A stretch of DNA of 64,000 bases from Heliopora coerulea (GCA_030142905.1 JASJOG010000006.1:4196001-4260000); one strand, 5' to 3'. Counted from the stretch's first letter, positions 45,401 through 51,638 are shown. Notes: a model not told the origin generated them from the sequence alone. Program-made: numbers and translations.

Positions 45401-46987
45401 ACTACCAAATTACATTTCCTTTTTAACATCTGTTCACTGCAGATTTACTTTCATTCAGTAAATTTACAATAATTTCTCTGGCGTCCCAGCTGCCAGTAGT
45501 TTTTATTGCAAAATAATAGATGCTTTTTTAACAACATGTGTTGTGTACTGTAATGGGCTTTGCAGAACTAACCATATTATTTTACATTATAATTCCGTGA
45601 ATTTGATCGGCTGCACTCCTGTTTACTATATGCTGAAAGTAAACAAAATACAGCAAGCCATTGAAAATTATTCTTCTACGGTTGAAGTCAAAATTCCAAG
45701 TAATGTATACCTTGTAGGACTTAAAGTACGAATCGAAGAGCTGACGGGGTGGCGAATGAACGAATGAGTATAAATATGTAGAACGTATATGACTACATAA
45801 TCAATGAAATGAGTGAATGAAATAGAAGTAGAAAGTTGTAGATTTGTAATTGTTGTTATTTAGGTTCTCAATAAAGAATGTTGTTGTGCAGAGAAAATGA
45901 CAAATTATGAAAAAAGAAAATTGGGGCAAACTTTGCGCCTCATTAATTTCTATGAGCGATAGTCAACTCGGGATTTGCGGTTCTTGATCATGTGATATTT
46001 GTGTTTTGTCACGTTTTAAAACGAAACAAGTGGAAACATTGTATCAGTTGTGTTTTGTACGAAAAAGTGACGCCGATGTTGTGCTTTGTGCATGCAAAAG
46101 TGCGTGATGACGAACTCTTTGTCACGCTACACGCATGTAACACGTTTTTGTCAGTATATTTTGCTTGTTTAAAACACGCTGTATAATAAACCTTATTAAC
46201 CTCATCTGCTTGGTCGTTACTGGAAAATATCATACGATTACTGGGTCTTACGGACCGTACTGTCAAGACCCCGACCGGATATTTTCCTGTAATGACTGCG
46301 TTCTCGGTTTATAAGAAGTTATTAACCCACCGAGAAAACGTTCTACATGAGAAATAAGCCTGGTGATACCCTTTATTTAGGCGAAAACAATCTTCTATCC
46401 AGCTTCACCTAAAACAACGAAAAAAGGCATCGCCCCTTGGATCATCGCGGTATCAGCTGTTGCCGGGGTTGTCTTGCTTGTGATTCTCATAGTTGTCTTC
46501 AAAATGGTAAGTGCATATTTTCTCTATTGTTCTTTTTCTTTTTTCTTTCTGTCTATCATTTGGTTACTATGCGAACAGGATTGATGTAAGATGGTTCGAT
46601 GCAGGATGTTTTACAAAATTTTGCCTTGTAGTAATCAATGTTACGATGACGCGAGTCTGAGTCGAGTGACAAGTTCGGATGGACTCGCTTGTCTCACGAT
46701 AGCACGTTGTGGGAAAGATATTTGAAAATTGATTTCAAAAAAATTTTTGAGTGTCTGGAATGCAATGACATACATACAAAGTACGTTTATGTCTAAACAT
46801 TGGGCTTATTCTGCGACTCTTGGACTTTTTAAGATTGTGTGATGCGGTTCTGGAGTTAAGTCAAAATTTTCACCTTTGGACTGGCAAAGATTATGAGCGA
46901 AACTAACTTGTTTTACTTCTTCTTTAGTGTGGATTCTTTGAACGAAAGGGAACCGCAAGATACGATTCTGTTCCTCCTGACACCTAA
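2461..46987 (+). CDS. Integrin alpha chain, 3' part (23 exons, 762 residues; 5' end outside window)
   Basis: Spliced exons join in one frame with consistent phases and only GT-AG introns: 2461-2513, 4585-4672, 6934-7039, 8482-8573, 9388-9478, 11905-11950, 12621-12746, 16509-16570, 16665-16822, 18627-18821, 19848-19912, 27320-27461, 28044-28127, 28236-28312, 29235-29324, 34047-34149, 34827-34931, 38594-38653, 40447-40590, 40774-40890, 44920-45018, 46381-46506, 46928-46987. Order of domains in the partial protein: FG-GAP blades 5-7 with Ca-binding loops (about 1-160), thigh (about 160-340), CxxCxPDL start of calf-1 (about 345), calf-2, RKRR furin-type site (about 598-601), paired-cysteine light-chain start, membrane helix (about 718-741) and tail with CGFFERK. 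Integrin alpha chains pair with a beta chain at the plasma membrane to bind extracellular matrix and signal inward. There is no inserted I domain in the part seen. The cleavage site places it with the cleaved (alphaV/alpha5/PS2 or alpha6/7-like) groups; which group needs a tree. Confidence 0.95.
3101..4068. mobile_element. Fold-back element with long inverted ends
   Basis: Left end AGAATAGGTAGTCAACCAG and right end, inverted, AGAATAAGGAATGAACCAG continue into AAGTCCAACTC. The inverted similarity resumes further in (CAAGTTCCCCTGGCAGTT; ACACGGCAAAGTTTAATT; ACATCGTAAAAAT) for about 200 bp. The middle (about 3310-3880) is unique here and holds a 221-codon minus-strand frame (3393-4058) of no recognised family. 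Clear target duplication not found. Confidence 0.7.
4195..4240 (+). ncRNA. Degenerate hammerhead-like core (relic)
   Basis: CTGATGA at 4210-4216 is followed by a small stem and GACAAATGTGTCC. The expected CGAAACG appears as CAAATG, as CpG decay would produce. Flanking GGCACACAT upstream can pair with ATGTGTCC downstream. It lacks the essential GAAA, so it is inactive at best. Confidence 0.3.
4585..4672 (+). CDS. Integrin alpha exon b: FG-GAP blade 5, second half
   Basis: Acceptor tatatag, donor gtatgt. The first base completes GG_. It reads [11 protein letters not shown] then GRVYVYNST, the classic VGAP and GxVYVY strands of an FG-GAP blade. NST at the end is a potential N-glycosylation site. 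Confidence 0.92.
5658..6507. mobile_element. hAT-type element with 8-bp TSD
   Basis: Left end (T)CAGGGTTCGAAATTAACGG, right end inverted CAGGGTTCGAAATTTATT. It is flanked by cggaagag at 5650-5657 and 6508-6515. The interior has GGTTGTCC/GGACAACC repeats and contains the tRNA-like unit at 6291-6457. No transposase frame. Confidence 0.82.
6291..6457 (-). repeat. tRNA-derived SINE-like unit with inverted tRNA half
   Basis: Read on the minus strand it has an A-box-like TAGCTCAATGGTTAGAGC and a B-box-like GCGGGTTCGATCCC. It then runs into GGGGCTCAGAAATC and the tail CGTTCATCTA shared with 7741 and 7984. At 6372-6457 the tRNA 5' half is present in both orientations (37-bp perfect arms, 12-nt loop). 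Confidence 0.75.
6934..7039 (+). CDS. Integrin alpha exon c: FG-GAP blade 6, first half
   Basis: Acceptor tcatcacag, donor gtaact, phase 0 in and phase 1 out. It reads [10 protein letters not shown], then [19 protein letters not shown], the FG core and a DxDxDG calcium loop. Confidence 0.93.
7741..7878 (-). repeat. tRNA-derived SINE-like copy
   Basis: Same unit as 6291-6457: starts TGATAGATGAACGTTCGTCA, then TTTCTGAGCCCCAG and the inverted A-box TAACCATTGAGCTACC. It is a decayed copy (B box mutated). Confidence 0.7.
7984..8120 (-). repeat. tRNA-derived SINE-like copy, same orientation as the previous
   Basis: Repeats TGATAGATGAACGTTCGTCA and the tRNA-like head 243 bp after the copy at 7741. 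It retains GGGGATTGAACTCGC (B box region) and GACCGGTTAGA. Confidence 0.7.
8482..8573 (+). CDS. Integrin alpha exon d: FG-GAP blade 6, second half
   Basis: I chose the acceptor tttatttag before ATTTAGG because it gives [21 protein letters not shown] second AG four codon-bases later would delete the conserved Asp of the Ca loop. Donor gtacta, phase 0 out. Confidence 0.93.
9388..9478 (+). CDS. Integrin alpha exon e: FG-GAP blade 7, first half
   Basis: Acceptor cattcacag, donor gtttgt. It reads [22 protein letters not shown] core plus calcium loop of the last propeller blade. Confidence 0.93.
9765..10012 (-). repeat. Dispersed repeat, related to 45965-46290
   Basis: Shares in inverted orientation with 45965-46290 the blocks ATATACTGA.AAAAA.GT.ACATG, AAAGAGTTCG and GCATGCACA.AGCACAA. 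Family not recognised; no coding capacity. Confidence 0.55.
10571..10682. repeat. (CATA)n microsatellite
   Basis: About 110 bp of tetranucleotide CATA units, interrupted once by a CTGTA. It produces Met-Tyr-Val-Cys shadow frames on the minus strand. Confidence 0.95.
11194..11432. mobile_element. hAT-type MITE with perfect 8-bp TSD
   Basis: Begins CAGTGGTTCTCAA and ends TTGAGAACCAGGG. It is flanked by the identical atgtaaaa (11186-11193, 11433-11440). 239 bp, internal GGGCTGCATTTTCCGG and CGCGGGCCGG blocks typical of Charlie-like non-autonomous hATs. Confidence 0.88.
11905..11950 (+). CDS. Integrin alpha exon f: FG-GAP blade 7, second half
   Basis: A 46-nt exon, acceptor gttttgtag, donor gtaatt. 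Split codons at both ends join to [16 protein letters not shown], closing the beta-propeller. Confidence 0.92.
12621..12746 (+). CDS. Integrin alpha exon g: propeller exit and start of thigh
   Basis: Acceptor ttctatag, donor gtgagtg. It reads [12 protein letters not shown], the strand after blade 7 in integrin alphas, then [11 protein letters not shown]. It ends with TG, which the T of the next exon completes to Cys (CFDIEIS), matching the CFNVRFC block of the family. Confidence 0.93.
13742..13772. repeat. (TA)n microsatellite
   Basis: About 31 bp of pure TA next to the dispersed repeat at 13773-14034. Confidence 0.95.
13773..14034 (+). repeat. TA-flanked dispersed repeat, copy 1
   Basis: It is collinear, inverted, with 55985-56277: TTCATTAATTTATGAGGAAAA, ATAAAGATACATG.GCCTTTATA, GAAAGATAAATTTCCAAAC, TGCTTTAT.GGGTCTAAAACAC. 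Both copies abut a TA microsatellite. The end has an internal hairpin AAAACAC...GTGTTTT. Confidence 0.75.
14147..14264. repeat. Tandem duplication of a 57-60 bp unit
   Basis: The block from ATATATAGCAAATTGCATA through CATATCGTAAAAAAATAAT occurs twice back to back without visible change. Confidence 0.9.
14455..14730. repeat. ATACAT/ATATACAT minisatellite
   Basis: About 275 bp of alternating ATACAT and ATATACAT units. All long frames across it on both strands (Tyr/Ile/Thr/His or Met/Tyr/Val/Cys runs) are artefacts. Confidence 0.95.
14741..14770 (+). ncRNA. Hammerhead-ribozyme-like core
   Basis: CTGAAGA (14741-14747) matches the CUGANGA box. A stem GGGG (14749-14752) / CCCC (14758-14761) closed by TTGTA follows, then GAAA (14762-14765) and CGT. 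This is the invariant hammerhead order of box, stem II, box. AT microsatellites lie on both sides. Hammerheads of this minimal type are known from PLE terminal repeats; no PLE coding sequence was recognised here. Stems I and III were not resolved. Confidence 0.55.
14796..14855. repeat. (TA)/(GT) microsatellite
   Basis: TATATATGTA units followed by GTGTGTGTGT, downstream of the ribozyme-like core. Confidence 0.85.
16509..16570 (+). CDS. Integrin alpha exon h: thigh domain
   Basis: Acceptor ttttttgtag, donor gtaatc. It continues directly from 12746 in phase ([13 protein letters not shown]), so no exon is missing in the 3.7-kb intron between them. Confidence 0.9.
16665..16822 (+). CDS. Integrin alpha exon i: thigh domain
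   Basis: Acceptor attcttcag, donor gtaaga. It reads [10 protein letters not shown] and RRVRFRST, matching the ELxLD and RRxxF strands of integrin thigh domains. Phase 0 out. NGT is a potential glycosylation site. Confidence 0.93.
18627..18821 (+). CDS. Integrin alpha exon j: thigh domain with proline-rich segment
   Basis: Acceptor gatgttatag, donor gtggga; 65 whole codons. It starts [20 protein letters not shown] and carries a proline-rich stretch ([16 protein letters not shown]). It sits where other integrins have the DKLTPI block, but is divergent. Confidence 0.88.
18880..19340 (+). repeat. Polypurine (GA-rich) tract
   Basis: About 460 bp in which the plus strand is almost all A and G, right after exon j (18627-18821). 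Low-complexity; can form triplex-type DNA in principle. No coding signal. Confidence 0.85.
19363..19419. repeat. Left copy of 57-bp direct repeat (target duplication)
   Basis: Identical over 57 bp to 19536-19592 and directly flanks the LINE fragment 19420-19535. Confidence 0.9.
19420..19535 (-). mobile_element. 5'-truncated LINE 3' end
   Basis: It shares about 90 bp with 23745-23836 (from GTCCTGTA.GTAAAAGGCCTG to ACCTGAGCGATTTTAAC), the C-terminal codons ([11 protein letters not shown]) and 3' end of the minus-strand LINE at 23545-25556. It is bounded by 57-bp identical direct repeats. Confidence 0.8.
19536..19592. repeat. Right copy of 57-bp direct repeat
   Basis: Exact repeat of 19363-19419, on the 5'-truncated side of the LINE fragment. 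Confidence 0.9.
19848..19912 (+). CDS. Integrin alpha exon k: genu / calf-1 start
   Basis: Acceptor ttttcttcag, donor gtgagt. It reads [17 protein letters not shown], equivalent to the CGEDNxCxPDL block that opens calf-1. Confidence 0.93.
21687..21772. repeat. (AAT)n(AAC)n microsatellite
   Basis: Trinucleotide run directly before the 72-bp repeat. It creates a spurious poly-Asn frame fused to the LINE frame. Confidence 0.95.
21773..21844. repeat. Left copy of 72-bp direct repeat (target duplication)
   Basis: From AATAAGCCTTTGGTC to CAGCCAGAACATG; identical to 22922-22993 and directly before the LINE insertion. Confidence 0.9.
21845..22921 (+). pseudogene. 5'-truncated LINE, C-terminal ORF2 region with one in-frame stop
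   Basis: Frame 21845-22834 reads [32 protein letters not shown], then [10 protein letters not shown], a TAG (22253-22255), then [29 protein letters not shown]. The C...C...H...C cluster and the RPDIVL...[10 protein letters not shown]...KYQDL region look like the zinc knuckle and endonuclease-like C-terminus of LINEs whose endonuclease follows the RT (R2/NeSL-like arrangement); this family call is inference. The RT itself is missing. Ends with AATAAT units. Flanked by 72-bp identical repeats. Confidence 0.8.
22922..22993. repeat. Right copy of 72-bp direct repeat
   Basis: Exact repeat of 21773-21844; continues into unduplicated ATGTTAAACAACAAC. Confidence 0.9.
23000..23473 (+). mobile_element. 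LINE 3' untranslated remnant
   Basis: Non-coding, GC-richer stretch with repeated GACCTTA.TTGGTTG motifs, ending at the (TAA)n tail. Probably the 3' UTR of a plus-strand LINE; no coding part was found, so this is a weak call. Confidence 0.4.
23474..23544. repeat. (TAA)n(GAT)n microsatellite
   Basis: Trinucleotide run; on the minus strand ATC then ATT units form the 3' tail of the LINE 23545-25556. Confidence 0.95.
23545..25556 (-). pseudogene. CR1/L2/jockey-type LINE, 5'-truncated, reverse transcriptase with broken active site
   Basis: The minus-strand frame from 25476 down (445 codons; similarity reaches about 25556, [13 protein letters not shown]) holds the [34 protein letters not shown] (motif A), [14 protein letters not shown] (motif B), then FAYDTAIYY where FADD is expected, so the first catalytic Asp is Tyr (codon 24595-24597). 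The frame ends at a TGA in LQRLQN-stop-AARVVL (24139). A frameshift follows before the C-terminus [17 protein letters not shown] / [11 protein letters not shown] (23784-23978). 3' tail is ATC/ATT repeats. Confidence 0.9.
26666..26737 (+). pseudogene. tRNA-like sequence, probably tRNA-derived pseudogene
   Basis: Acceptor arms GACTCGA and TCGAGTC pair over 7 bp. A D-arm GCT...AGC and a T-arm GCGAG-TTCAAAT-CCCGC (4 of 5 pairs) are present. The anticodon arm fails: only three of five pairs, and base 33 is C instead of U (loop CCGGTGT). So it is unlikely to be a working tRNA. Confidence 0.55.
27320..27461 (+). CDS. Integrin alpha exon l: calf-1
   Basis: Acceptor ttctcccag, donor gtaaaa. It reads [19 protein letters not shown], matching the VxNxGExAYEA strand of calf-1. 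It lies behind the longest intron (7.4 kb), which is packed with LINEs. Confidence 0.94.
28044..28127 (+). CDS. Integrin alpha exon m: calf-1
   Basis: Acceptor gttttcag, donor gtaagt, 28 whole codons. It reads [20 protein letters not shown] then GNIGRKPK, matching the VVCDLGNPMK block. Confidence 0.93.
28236..28312 (+). CDS. Integrin alpha exon n: calf-1
   Basis: Acceptor cactgtgtag, donor gtgagt. It reads [20 protein letters not shown], a strand pair near the end of calf-1. Confidence 0.9.
28461..28506. repeat. Perfect 18-bp hairpin
   Basis: GCTCAAACAACTATTCAC (28461-28478) and its exact inverse (28489-28506) with a 10-nt loop; probably a MITE core. Confidence 0.85.
28925..29128 (+). repeat. 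Degenerate tandem repeat, about 70-75 bp unit, three copies
   Basis: Each unit has GGAAC..AT.AAAT.G..CCA.AAACA followed by CTATTCACCTGCGAGGTAT and GCAGCATACTCC-like blocks. Lies between exons n and o. Confidence 0.6.
29235..29324 (+). CDS. Integrin alpha exon o: end of calf-1
   Basis: Acceptor ttttaaatag, donor gtaagt. Split codons join on both sides. It reads [15 protein letters not shown], matching the VxLxVxAxVxIxGxS strand leading to calf-2. Confidence 0.9.
31718..31799. repeat. Hairpin / small palindrome
   Basis: CTTTTGTTTAACGAGGGACA at the left and its near-exact inverse (TGTCTCTCGTTAAACAGAAG) at the right; 23-bp arms, 36-bp spacer. Confidence 0.75.
32985..33139. mobile_element. MITE with inverted ends
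   Basis: Left AAGGCTGTTTTTCACTAAGC then GAATTTTATCGCG; right inverted AAGGTTGTTTTCCACACCGC then AAATTTTATCGCG. Non-coding 155 bp. Confidence 0.75.
34047..34149 (+). CDS. Integrin alpha exon p: calf-2 start
   Basis: Acceptor tttgtttag, donor gtaagt. It contains [13 protein letters not shown], matching the conserved IGxxVxHxYxxxNxGP region with the next exon. Confidence 0.93.
34363..34533. mobile_element. pogo/Tigger-like MITE with TA duplication
   Basis: Ends CAGTCGAACCTCCC and GGGAGGTTCGACTG are perfect inverses, flanked by TA on both sides (34361-34362, 34534-34535). Interior repeats of TAAGCGGACACC. 171 bp. Confidence 0.85.
34827..34931 (+). CDS. Integrin alpha exon q: calf-2
   Basis: Acceptor ggctcttttag, donor gtttgt. 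It reads [20 protein letters not shown], then [11 protein letters not shown], equivalent to NxGPSxxxxxxLxxxWPY...LLYxL. Confidence 0.95.
35480..36080. mobile_element. Nested palindromic MITE remnants
   Basis: At 35789-35920 AAACACGAGTTGGTGTTC and TTCCTCCGATTTCTAA are answered by TTAGAAATCGGAGGAAGAAC and ACTAAATGAGTGTTT. A related TTCCTCCGATTTCTAAATAC recurs near 35990, and TGAATTGTTAATGAGTTTGAGA-like blocks occur at about 35730 and 36050. No coding capacity. Confidence 0.65.
36090..38590. other. Integrin intron 17, 3' half: nothing recognised
   Basis: Read on both strands without finding an exon, RNA gene or well-bounded element. Confidence 0.5.
38594..38653 (+). CDS. Integrin alpha exon r: calf-2
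   Basis: A 60-nt exon, acceptor ctgttag, donor gtaagc. It reads [20 protein letters not shown], like the CxxxxxxNPL block of calf-2. Confidence 0.9.
38788..39445. repeat. tRNA-derived SINE-like snapback (three units, last inverted)
   Basis: The unit reads (plus strand, right copy about 39285-39375) TATAGTCTAGTGGTAAAACA (A-box-like) and CACGGGTTCGATTCCCGTT (B-box-like), then CTCAGAAATTTTCTGAG. An inverse full copy lies at 38788-39050 and a truncated inverse copy at 39051-39112. Together they form a palindrome of about 300-bp arms. Confidence 0.75.
39461..39490. repeat. (TA)n microsatellite
   Basis: Pure TA run at the end of the SINE-like snapback. Confidence 0.9.
40447..40590 (+). CDS. Integrin alpha exon s: furin-site linker
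   Basis: Acceptor ctattttcag, donor gtatgt. It carries [18 protein letters not shown] is a consensus for proprotein convertase cleavage into heavy and light chains. A hydrophilic, probably disordered linker follows. Confidence 0.93.
40774..40890 (+). CDS. Integrin alpha exon t: calf-2 light-chain part
   Basis: Acceptor atttaatag, donor gttagt. It reads [20 protein letters not shown], then [10 protein letters not shown], matching the CxxxxCxxIxCxxxxL...RxWxxTFLE signature just outside the membrane. Confidence 0.95.
41000..43740. other. Integrin intron 20, 5' part: nothing recognised
   Basis: No exon, RNA or well-bounded repeat was recognised. Short frames here have no family resemblance. Confidence 0.5.
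43760..44030 (-). pseudogene. C2H2 zinc-finger fragment, decayed
   Basis: Minus-strand frame with two finger-like units: [15 protein letters not shown] and, after an in-frame TAA in the linker, [22 protein letters not shown]. Spacing of L, H/Y and KH fits C2H2 repeats, but cysteines are missing in the first unit and one His is Tyr in the second. Probably a processed or transposed relic inside the integrin intron. Confidence 0.4.
44920..45018 (+). CDS. Integrin alpha exon u: calf-2 end
   Basis: Acceptor tatttttag, donor gtacgg, 33 whole codons. It reads [18 protein letters not shown], the last extracellular strands. Confidence 0.9.
45965..46290 (+). repeat. Dispersed repeat, copy related to 9765-10012
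   Basis: Shares TGTGCTTTGTGCATGC, GACGAACTCTTTG, ACGCATGTAACA.TTTTT.TCAGTATATTTTGCTTGTTT in inverse orientation with the earlier copy. Confidence 0.55.
46381..46506 (+). CDS. Integrin alpha exon v: transmembrane segment
   Basis: Acceptor ctttatttag, donor gtaagt. It reads [15 protein letters not shown] followed by a run of V, L, I and G residues ending VVFKM: one membrane-spanning helix with the W at its outer end. Confidence 0.95.
46928..46987 (+). CDS. Integrin alpha exon w: cytoplasmic tail with GFFxR and stop
   Basis: Acceptor ttctttag. It reads [19 protein letters not shown] then TAA. Joined to the preceding KM, this is the membrane-proximal KxGFF(K/E)R motif that clasps the beta chain. 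The tail is only about 20 residues and has one tyrosine. Confidence 0.95.
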   Translation, partial: CGFFERKGTARYDSVPPDT

Positions 46988-47375
46988 GAACCTTTAAAAC
47001 GACCTTCCCATCGTCTTCGATTTTAACCTTTAAGTGTTTCAAATTAAAACATGTTGTGACTTGACCTTTTTATAAAACATGCTTGTTATTTCTTGATTTG
47101 AAGTGACGAACCCAAAGCAAGGGATTCTTCATGCCACAACAATTTTTTTTCTTTTTTTTTTGTTTATTGCCATATGTTCGTAGGCTTTTTTTCGACCAGG
47201 TGTGAGAAAATATGGTGGAACACCTCTGGTTTTAGGTCACGTTTTACAATTATTAAGCTTGGATGTGAAGTTACATCAGATTAGAAAACTATTAAGGAAT
47301 TTGGAACGTAATGGTTAGTGGGGTCTTTGTTGCCCATACAGCGAATATGAAAGTAGGTTCTGGAATATTGTAATC

Positions 47376-47381
47376 AATAAA
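47376..47381 (+). promoter_or_regulatory. Candidate poly(A) signal of the integrin gene
   Basis: AATAAA about 390 nt after the integrin stop codon. It is the first canonical hexamer I noticed there; no transcript evidence. Confidence 0.35.
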
Positions 47382-48074
47382 ACTAAGTGGAAAATTGTTT
47401 GGAAGGACAACAATGTCTTTAAAGTTGAATAATTTGTGTACGTTATCGTAGGCAAGAAATGAACTTGGATTTTTTTCGTTTGCTTAAGGTTAAAATGGTT
47501 TTGAGCAGAATCTTTAGGTTGTTTCTGATAATCCTGGTTTGAATGGTTTCTATTGGCGACATAATCATTAGAGTAAACATGGTTTCCATAGATTCGCAGA
47601 AAGGTCGGAGACTTCGCCAAGGTGGTGAAGTCGTCAACGATCGTCGGAAACAGGCTCGTGTGGAAAAAATTCACTTGGGATATTGAGGGACTAGTATTGA
47701 GGTATTTACGGTATTTTGGCTCAGGTTTTGGAGGTTGTAGTTACAGTGGGAACTTGAACCCTCCAAACGAAACGTGTAAGCTTTTTGCGACAAGAGTTAA
47801 AAGCTATAAACTGAGCACAAGAAAACCAAGGTTTGTGAATTTTACTTGTCATTTATGCGGATTCGATAATGGCTGAACTGCCATTAAGCCATTTTTGAAC
47901 ACCAGTTGCAACATTCCGTGCTTTGTCAGAACGACTGTCTTTTTCGAGGGAAGTGCAAAATTTCTTTCGATTTAACTCGTGCCTCAGTATTGTATTCAAT
48001 TTTTTTACTAGCCAATTTTACATAAAAAAAAAATTGAGGGACTGTCAGATCGGCGTAAAGCTCAATTCGTAGTT

Positions 48075-48700
48075 AATAGTTTAATAGCAACCAACAATGC
48101 AGTGTACAGATGTTAATGTGTAATAAGTTTGGGTATAATACAAGATAAAATATAAATTAGTAAAAGATCTCGACAAATTAGGAATTGACGATGAAATGAA
48201 AGATTTCCTAAATCGATCTGTCTTATAACGAGGTTCAATAAAAAGGCGTTTGTTTCTTAAGGTGTACCTAGGGTCCACATTAAACGCAGGGAGCAGACAG
48301 TGCAATGTATGATTAGGATCTTCAACAATGTTCTTGAATAATTTCTCGCATAAGGCCTGTTGTCGGATGGCCAGAGATGATAAGCCGAAAGTTGAATTCT
48401 CTCTCTGTAGGCTAGTCCAGGACCAAAATAATTGAAAGGGCAGGTTTTTGGATCCATTCGATGTCATCACTGAGGTACTTGGGTAAGGCATAGTGAAAAA
48501 CAGCTGATGCGTATTCGACCACGGTGACGCTACGAATACACGTGTCGTAGAAGTTGACCATGTTGGTAGAGACATTAGCACGTTTAAGTTGCCTTGGGAA
48601 GTACATATGTTAGGATGCTTTCATTATGACGTAGTCAACATGACAGTTCCATTTTAAGTCGTTGCTCATGATTATTCCCAGAACTTTCACATTTAAGTAA
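48075..48700 (-). pseudogene. LINE fragment (RT thumb and C-terminus), frame-shifted
   Basis: Minus strand reads VKVLGIIMSNDLKWNCHVDY, then LKRANVSTNMVNFYDTC, EYASAVFHYALPKYLSDDIE, then NKRLFIEPRYKTDRF and SFISSSIPNLSRSF, in shifting frames. Same family as 52216-54030; both end near GTTGGTT(G/A)CTATTAAAC. Confidence 0.8.
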
Positions 48701-49688
48701 ATTGTTGAGATATAATACAAGATAAAATACAAATAAAAGAATTCTAGTAAAAAGGGACATCCGGTCTTTTTCACATTTCTCCATTTTGGCCCAACCTCTT
48801 ACACACGACCCTGGGTGCGAGGCTGGCAATTGAATGTGAAGACTGGTAGTGAAATTGAGATTACTTAAGTGCGCGCATACGATTTATTTACGAGTTGGTT
48901 AGTATCAGAAAACGAACTGCATGAGCGCAGCTAGTGCCGAGTAATTCTGATACCCTTCAAGGAATGAATCAAAAAATTGCGGAAAGTAATTTTCATTATG
49001 TGACCTATTGATTTCATTAGCACAAACTAAGTGCTAAATGATCAAGGGCACTACGAATTCGAATGTCCTTGGTTCCAGCTCTGCCTGCTGCGCTGGCACT
49101 CATGTTTTGTTCTAAGCTTGTATTTCAAAACATCGCCTGTTGATGAACCAGACTATTGATAAACTCGTATGTTAATAATGATTTTATGGCTGTTACACGC
49201 ATTCTGTGCTGGCCTTAAACTTTGGTATTGAATCTTCTACTTTTTTTTTCACTTTTTTTTTCCTTTACAATCTCTGTAAAGTAAGAAGTTCAGATGCACA
49301 TAAGAAAAGTAATTTTTTTATTATTTTCTTCGTATTTCAACCTACTTTACATGCGAAAATGAAAGACCAGCAGTTTCTAAATTTGATTAAATTGTGAGTC
49401 TACACCTAATCATAAAAGCCTCGAGAAACAAAAATTGAAGGGACGACTGGCTGGCAAGTGGAGCGTCGCAACAAAGTGACGCCGCTGAGCACTACGCCAA
49501 GCCAACTCTTGTACCGACTTCGTTCCAATCGTTCGCATTCGTTCACTTGTTCGAATGTTCACAAGTTCACTATTTCACTTTTTTTGTTAAAATCCAATGA
49601 TAACAACGCAAATCAATCGACATTCATTATCATATGAATACATATGTGAATCAGCTTTACGATTTTGACATGATGTTTTTGATATTCG

Positions 49689-51638
49689 TTGTACAGCAAG
49701 GCCCACGGAGTGGCTTTAAAGTCTAAAGATAAGGATGCTTCACTTGCAACAACCGGATACTGTAACTGTAAACATGCATCACGAGACCTGAACCGTCGCG
49801 AAATTAGCCAGTCTCGCATAGCGTGCACGATGAAAATGGTAGCCAGAAAACGAGCTACGGGACAGGCAGATAAGAATTTTAAACGACGACAAGACTATGA
49901 AAAAAGTTTTTCGGGCAAAGGTTATTAGAAAGTGTTTTAAGTGTGATAACAGTTTTAGCTTTAAGAGGCTTGGTATTTCGTTGCAGAAATGAGTTGATCA
50001 TATCCTCAAACTATGGTGACTACCTACGAATTCTTAAACTAATTGGTGAATATGACACATTCTTAGCAGAGCACATCCAGCGAAAAGCAAACAAAGAAAA
50101 AGGACACGTTGTCCTCCACTGTATGCAAAGAATTCATCGAAATTCTTCGTAAACGTGTGGAAGAAGTTATAGTGGGTGAATGAAAAGCTGCCAAATGTTT
50201 TTCAGTGTCCGTAGACTCTTCCTGATGTTTCCAATACAGACCAGTTTGCAGTAATTTTCCGCTATGTTTTAGCAGCAGGTCCAGTTGAGCTGTTCATTAG
50301 ATTTATTCTCATACCGAGGCACAGTTAACCGGCGTTTTGCTGGAATGCCTTGACGAAAAAGGAATCGGCATCAAAGATTGTGTTGGACAATCCTATTACA
50401 ACGCTTCCAATATGTGCAGCAAATACGTTGCCATTCAGAATATACGCAAGAATCCTTAACCTTTGTATGTACCTCGTTGTGGTCATTCGCTGAACCTTGC
50501 CGGAAACTGTGCAGCCAAAACCTGTTCTTCTGTCTCTTCATTCTTTCTATTTGTGCAAAATCTCTGTGCATTCTTCAGTGACTCTACTCATCAATGGAAA
50601 CTTTCAATAGATGGATTGAAGCCTCTCAACTTGCCCTCTCTCGAATCCTTCTCTCAGACAAGGTGGTCTGAACGTCATTGTGCCACTTTCGCTTTGAAAA
50701 AAGGCTACAAACTCATGAGATAAGTTTTGAGCCAGATGATAGATGACGAATCAGAGAAACCAGAAACGAAAGAAAAGGCAAGAAATCTCATCATCACCAT
50801 GCAAGGAGGAACTGGAAACTGGAATCATGGTTGAGCGATGGGCTGAAATACTGGAGAAGTTCAACAAAACGAGTAAAACGCTTCAGGATACTAAGATGGA
50901 TTTAAACGTTGCAACAGGTATGTTTGTGTCTCTGATGGAGTTCGTTCAAACACTACGTCCTCCATCTGGAGATTTCGAGAACAAGGGAAAGATTGTGACA
51001 AACTGTGAAAAGTTCAAAGCAGAAGTAAAAAAACAAAAGAGGAGGAACACAAGATAGGATGATGGTGATGCTACTCTTTTGCCATCTGAGAAATTCAAAA
51101 TAGAAGTATTTTTGCCAATTTTGGACAAACCTCTGCTAGAACTGACGAAACACGTGAATGCTTATCAATGTATTCGGGTTAGGTTTGGATTTCTACACAA
51201 CCTTCAAGACAGAGGTACAGCAGATCTTCGCGAGGCTGCAAAGTTTCTCACCGAAAACTGTCAGATGATTTTGACGAATCTTTCAAAGACGAGCTTGTGC
51301 AGTTTCGAGAACTACTCAAGCAATCCATCTTTAACGGCGGAGAAAGAAGAGAACTTCAAATGCACAGACTGATCAATGACAACGGTCTGCTTGAGACTTT
51401 TCCTAATACCTCAGTTGGCCTTCGCATGTACCTGTCCTTGATGATAACGAATTGCAGCGGACAACGGTCGTTTTCTGCACTCAAAAGAGTGAAAAATCAA
51501 ACTCGGTCAACGATGGGTCAAATTCGACTGAATGCCCTTTCACTTCTGTGTATTGAACGTGAATTGTTGGCTACTGTAGAAACGGGAGACATTACTGAGA
51601 TATTTGCGTTTAAGAAGTCTCGTAATGTTATCTTGTGA
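49689..51638 (+). pseudogene. hAT-superfamily transposase gene, decayed
   Basis: Fragments in several plus frames appear in the order of a ZMYM1/DUF4371-like hAT transposase: LALRGLVFRCRNELI and YDTFLAEHIQRKANKEKGH (49943 on), LLECLDEKGIGIKDC, QSYYNASNM (about 50340-50420), RCGHSLNLAGNC, WKLSIDGLKPLNLPSL, TRWSERHCATFALKKGY (50463-50723), LEKFNKTSKTLQDTKMDLN (50743-51057), and the dimerisation region LSLMITNCSGQRSFSALK (51297-51638). Many stops and frameshifts; no terminal repeats identified. Confidence 0.85.
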
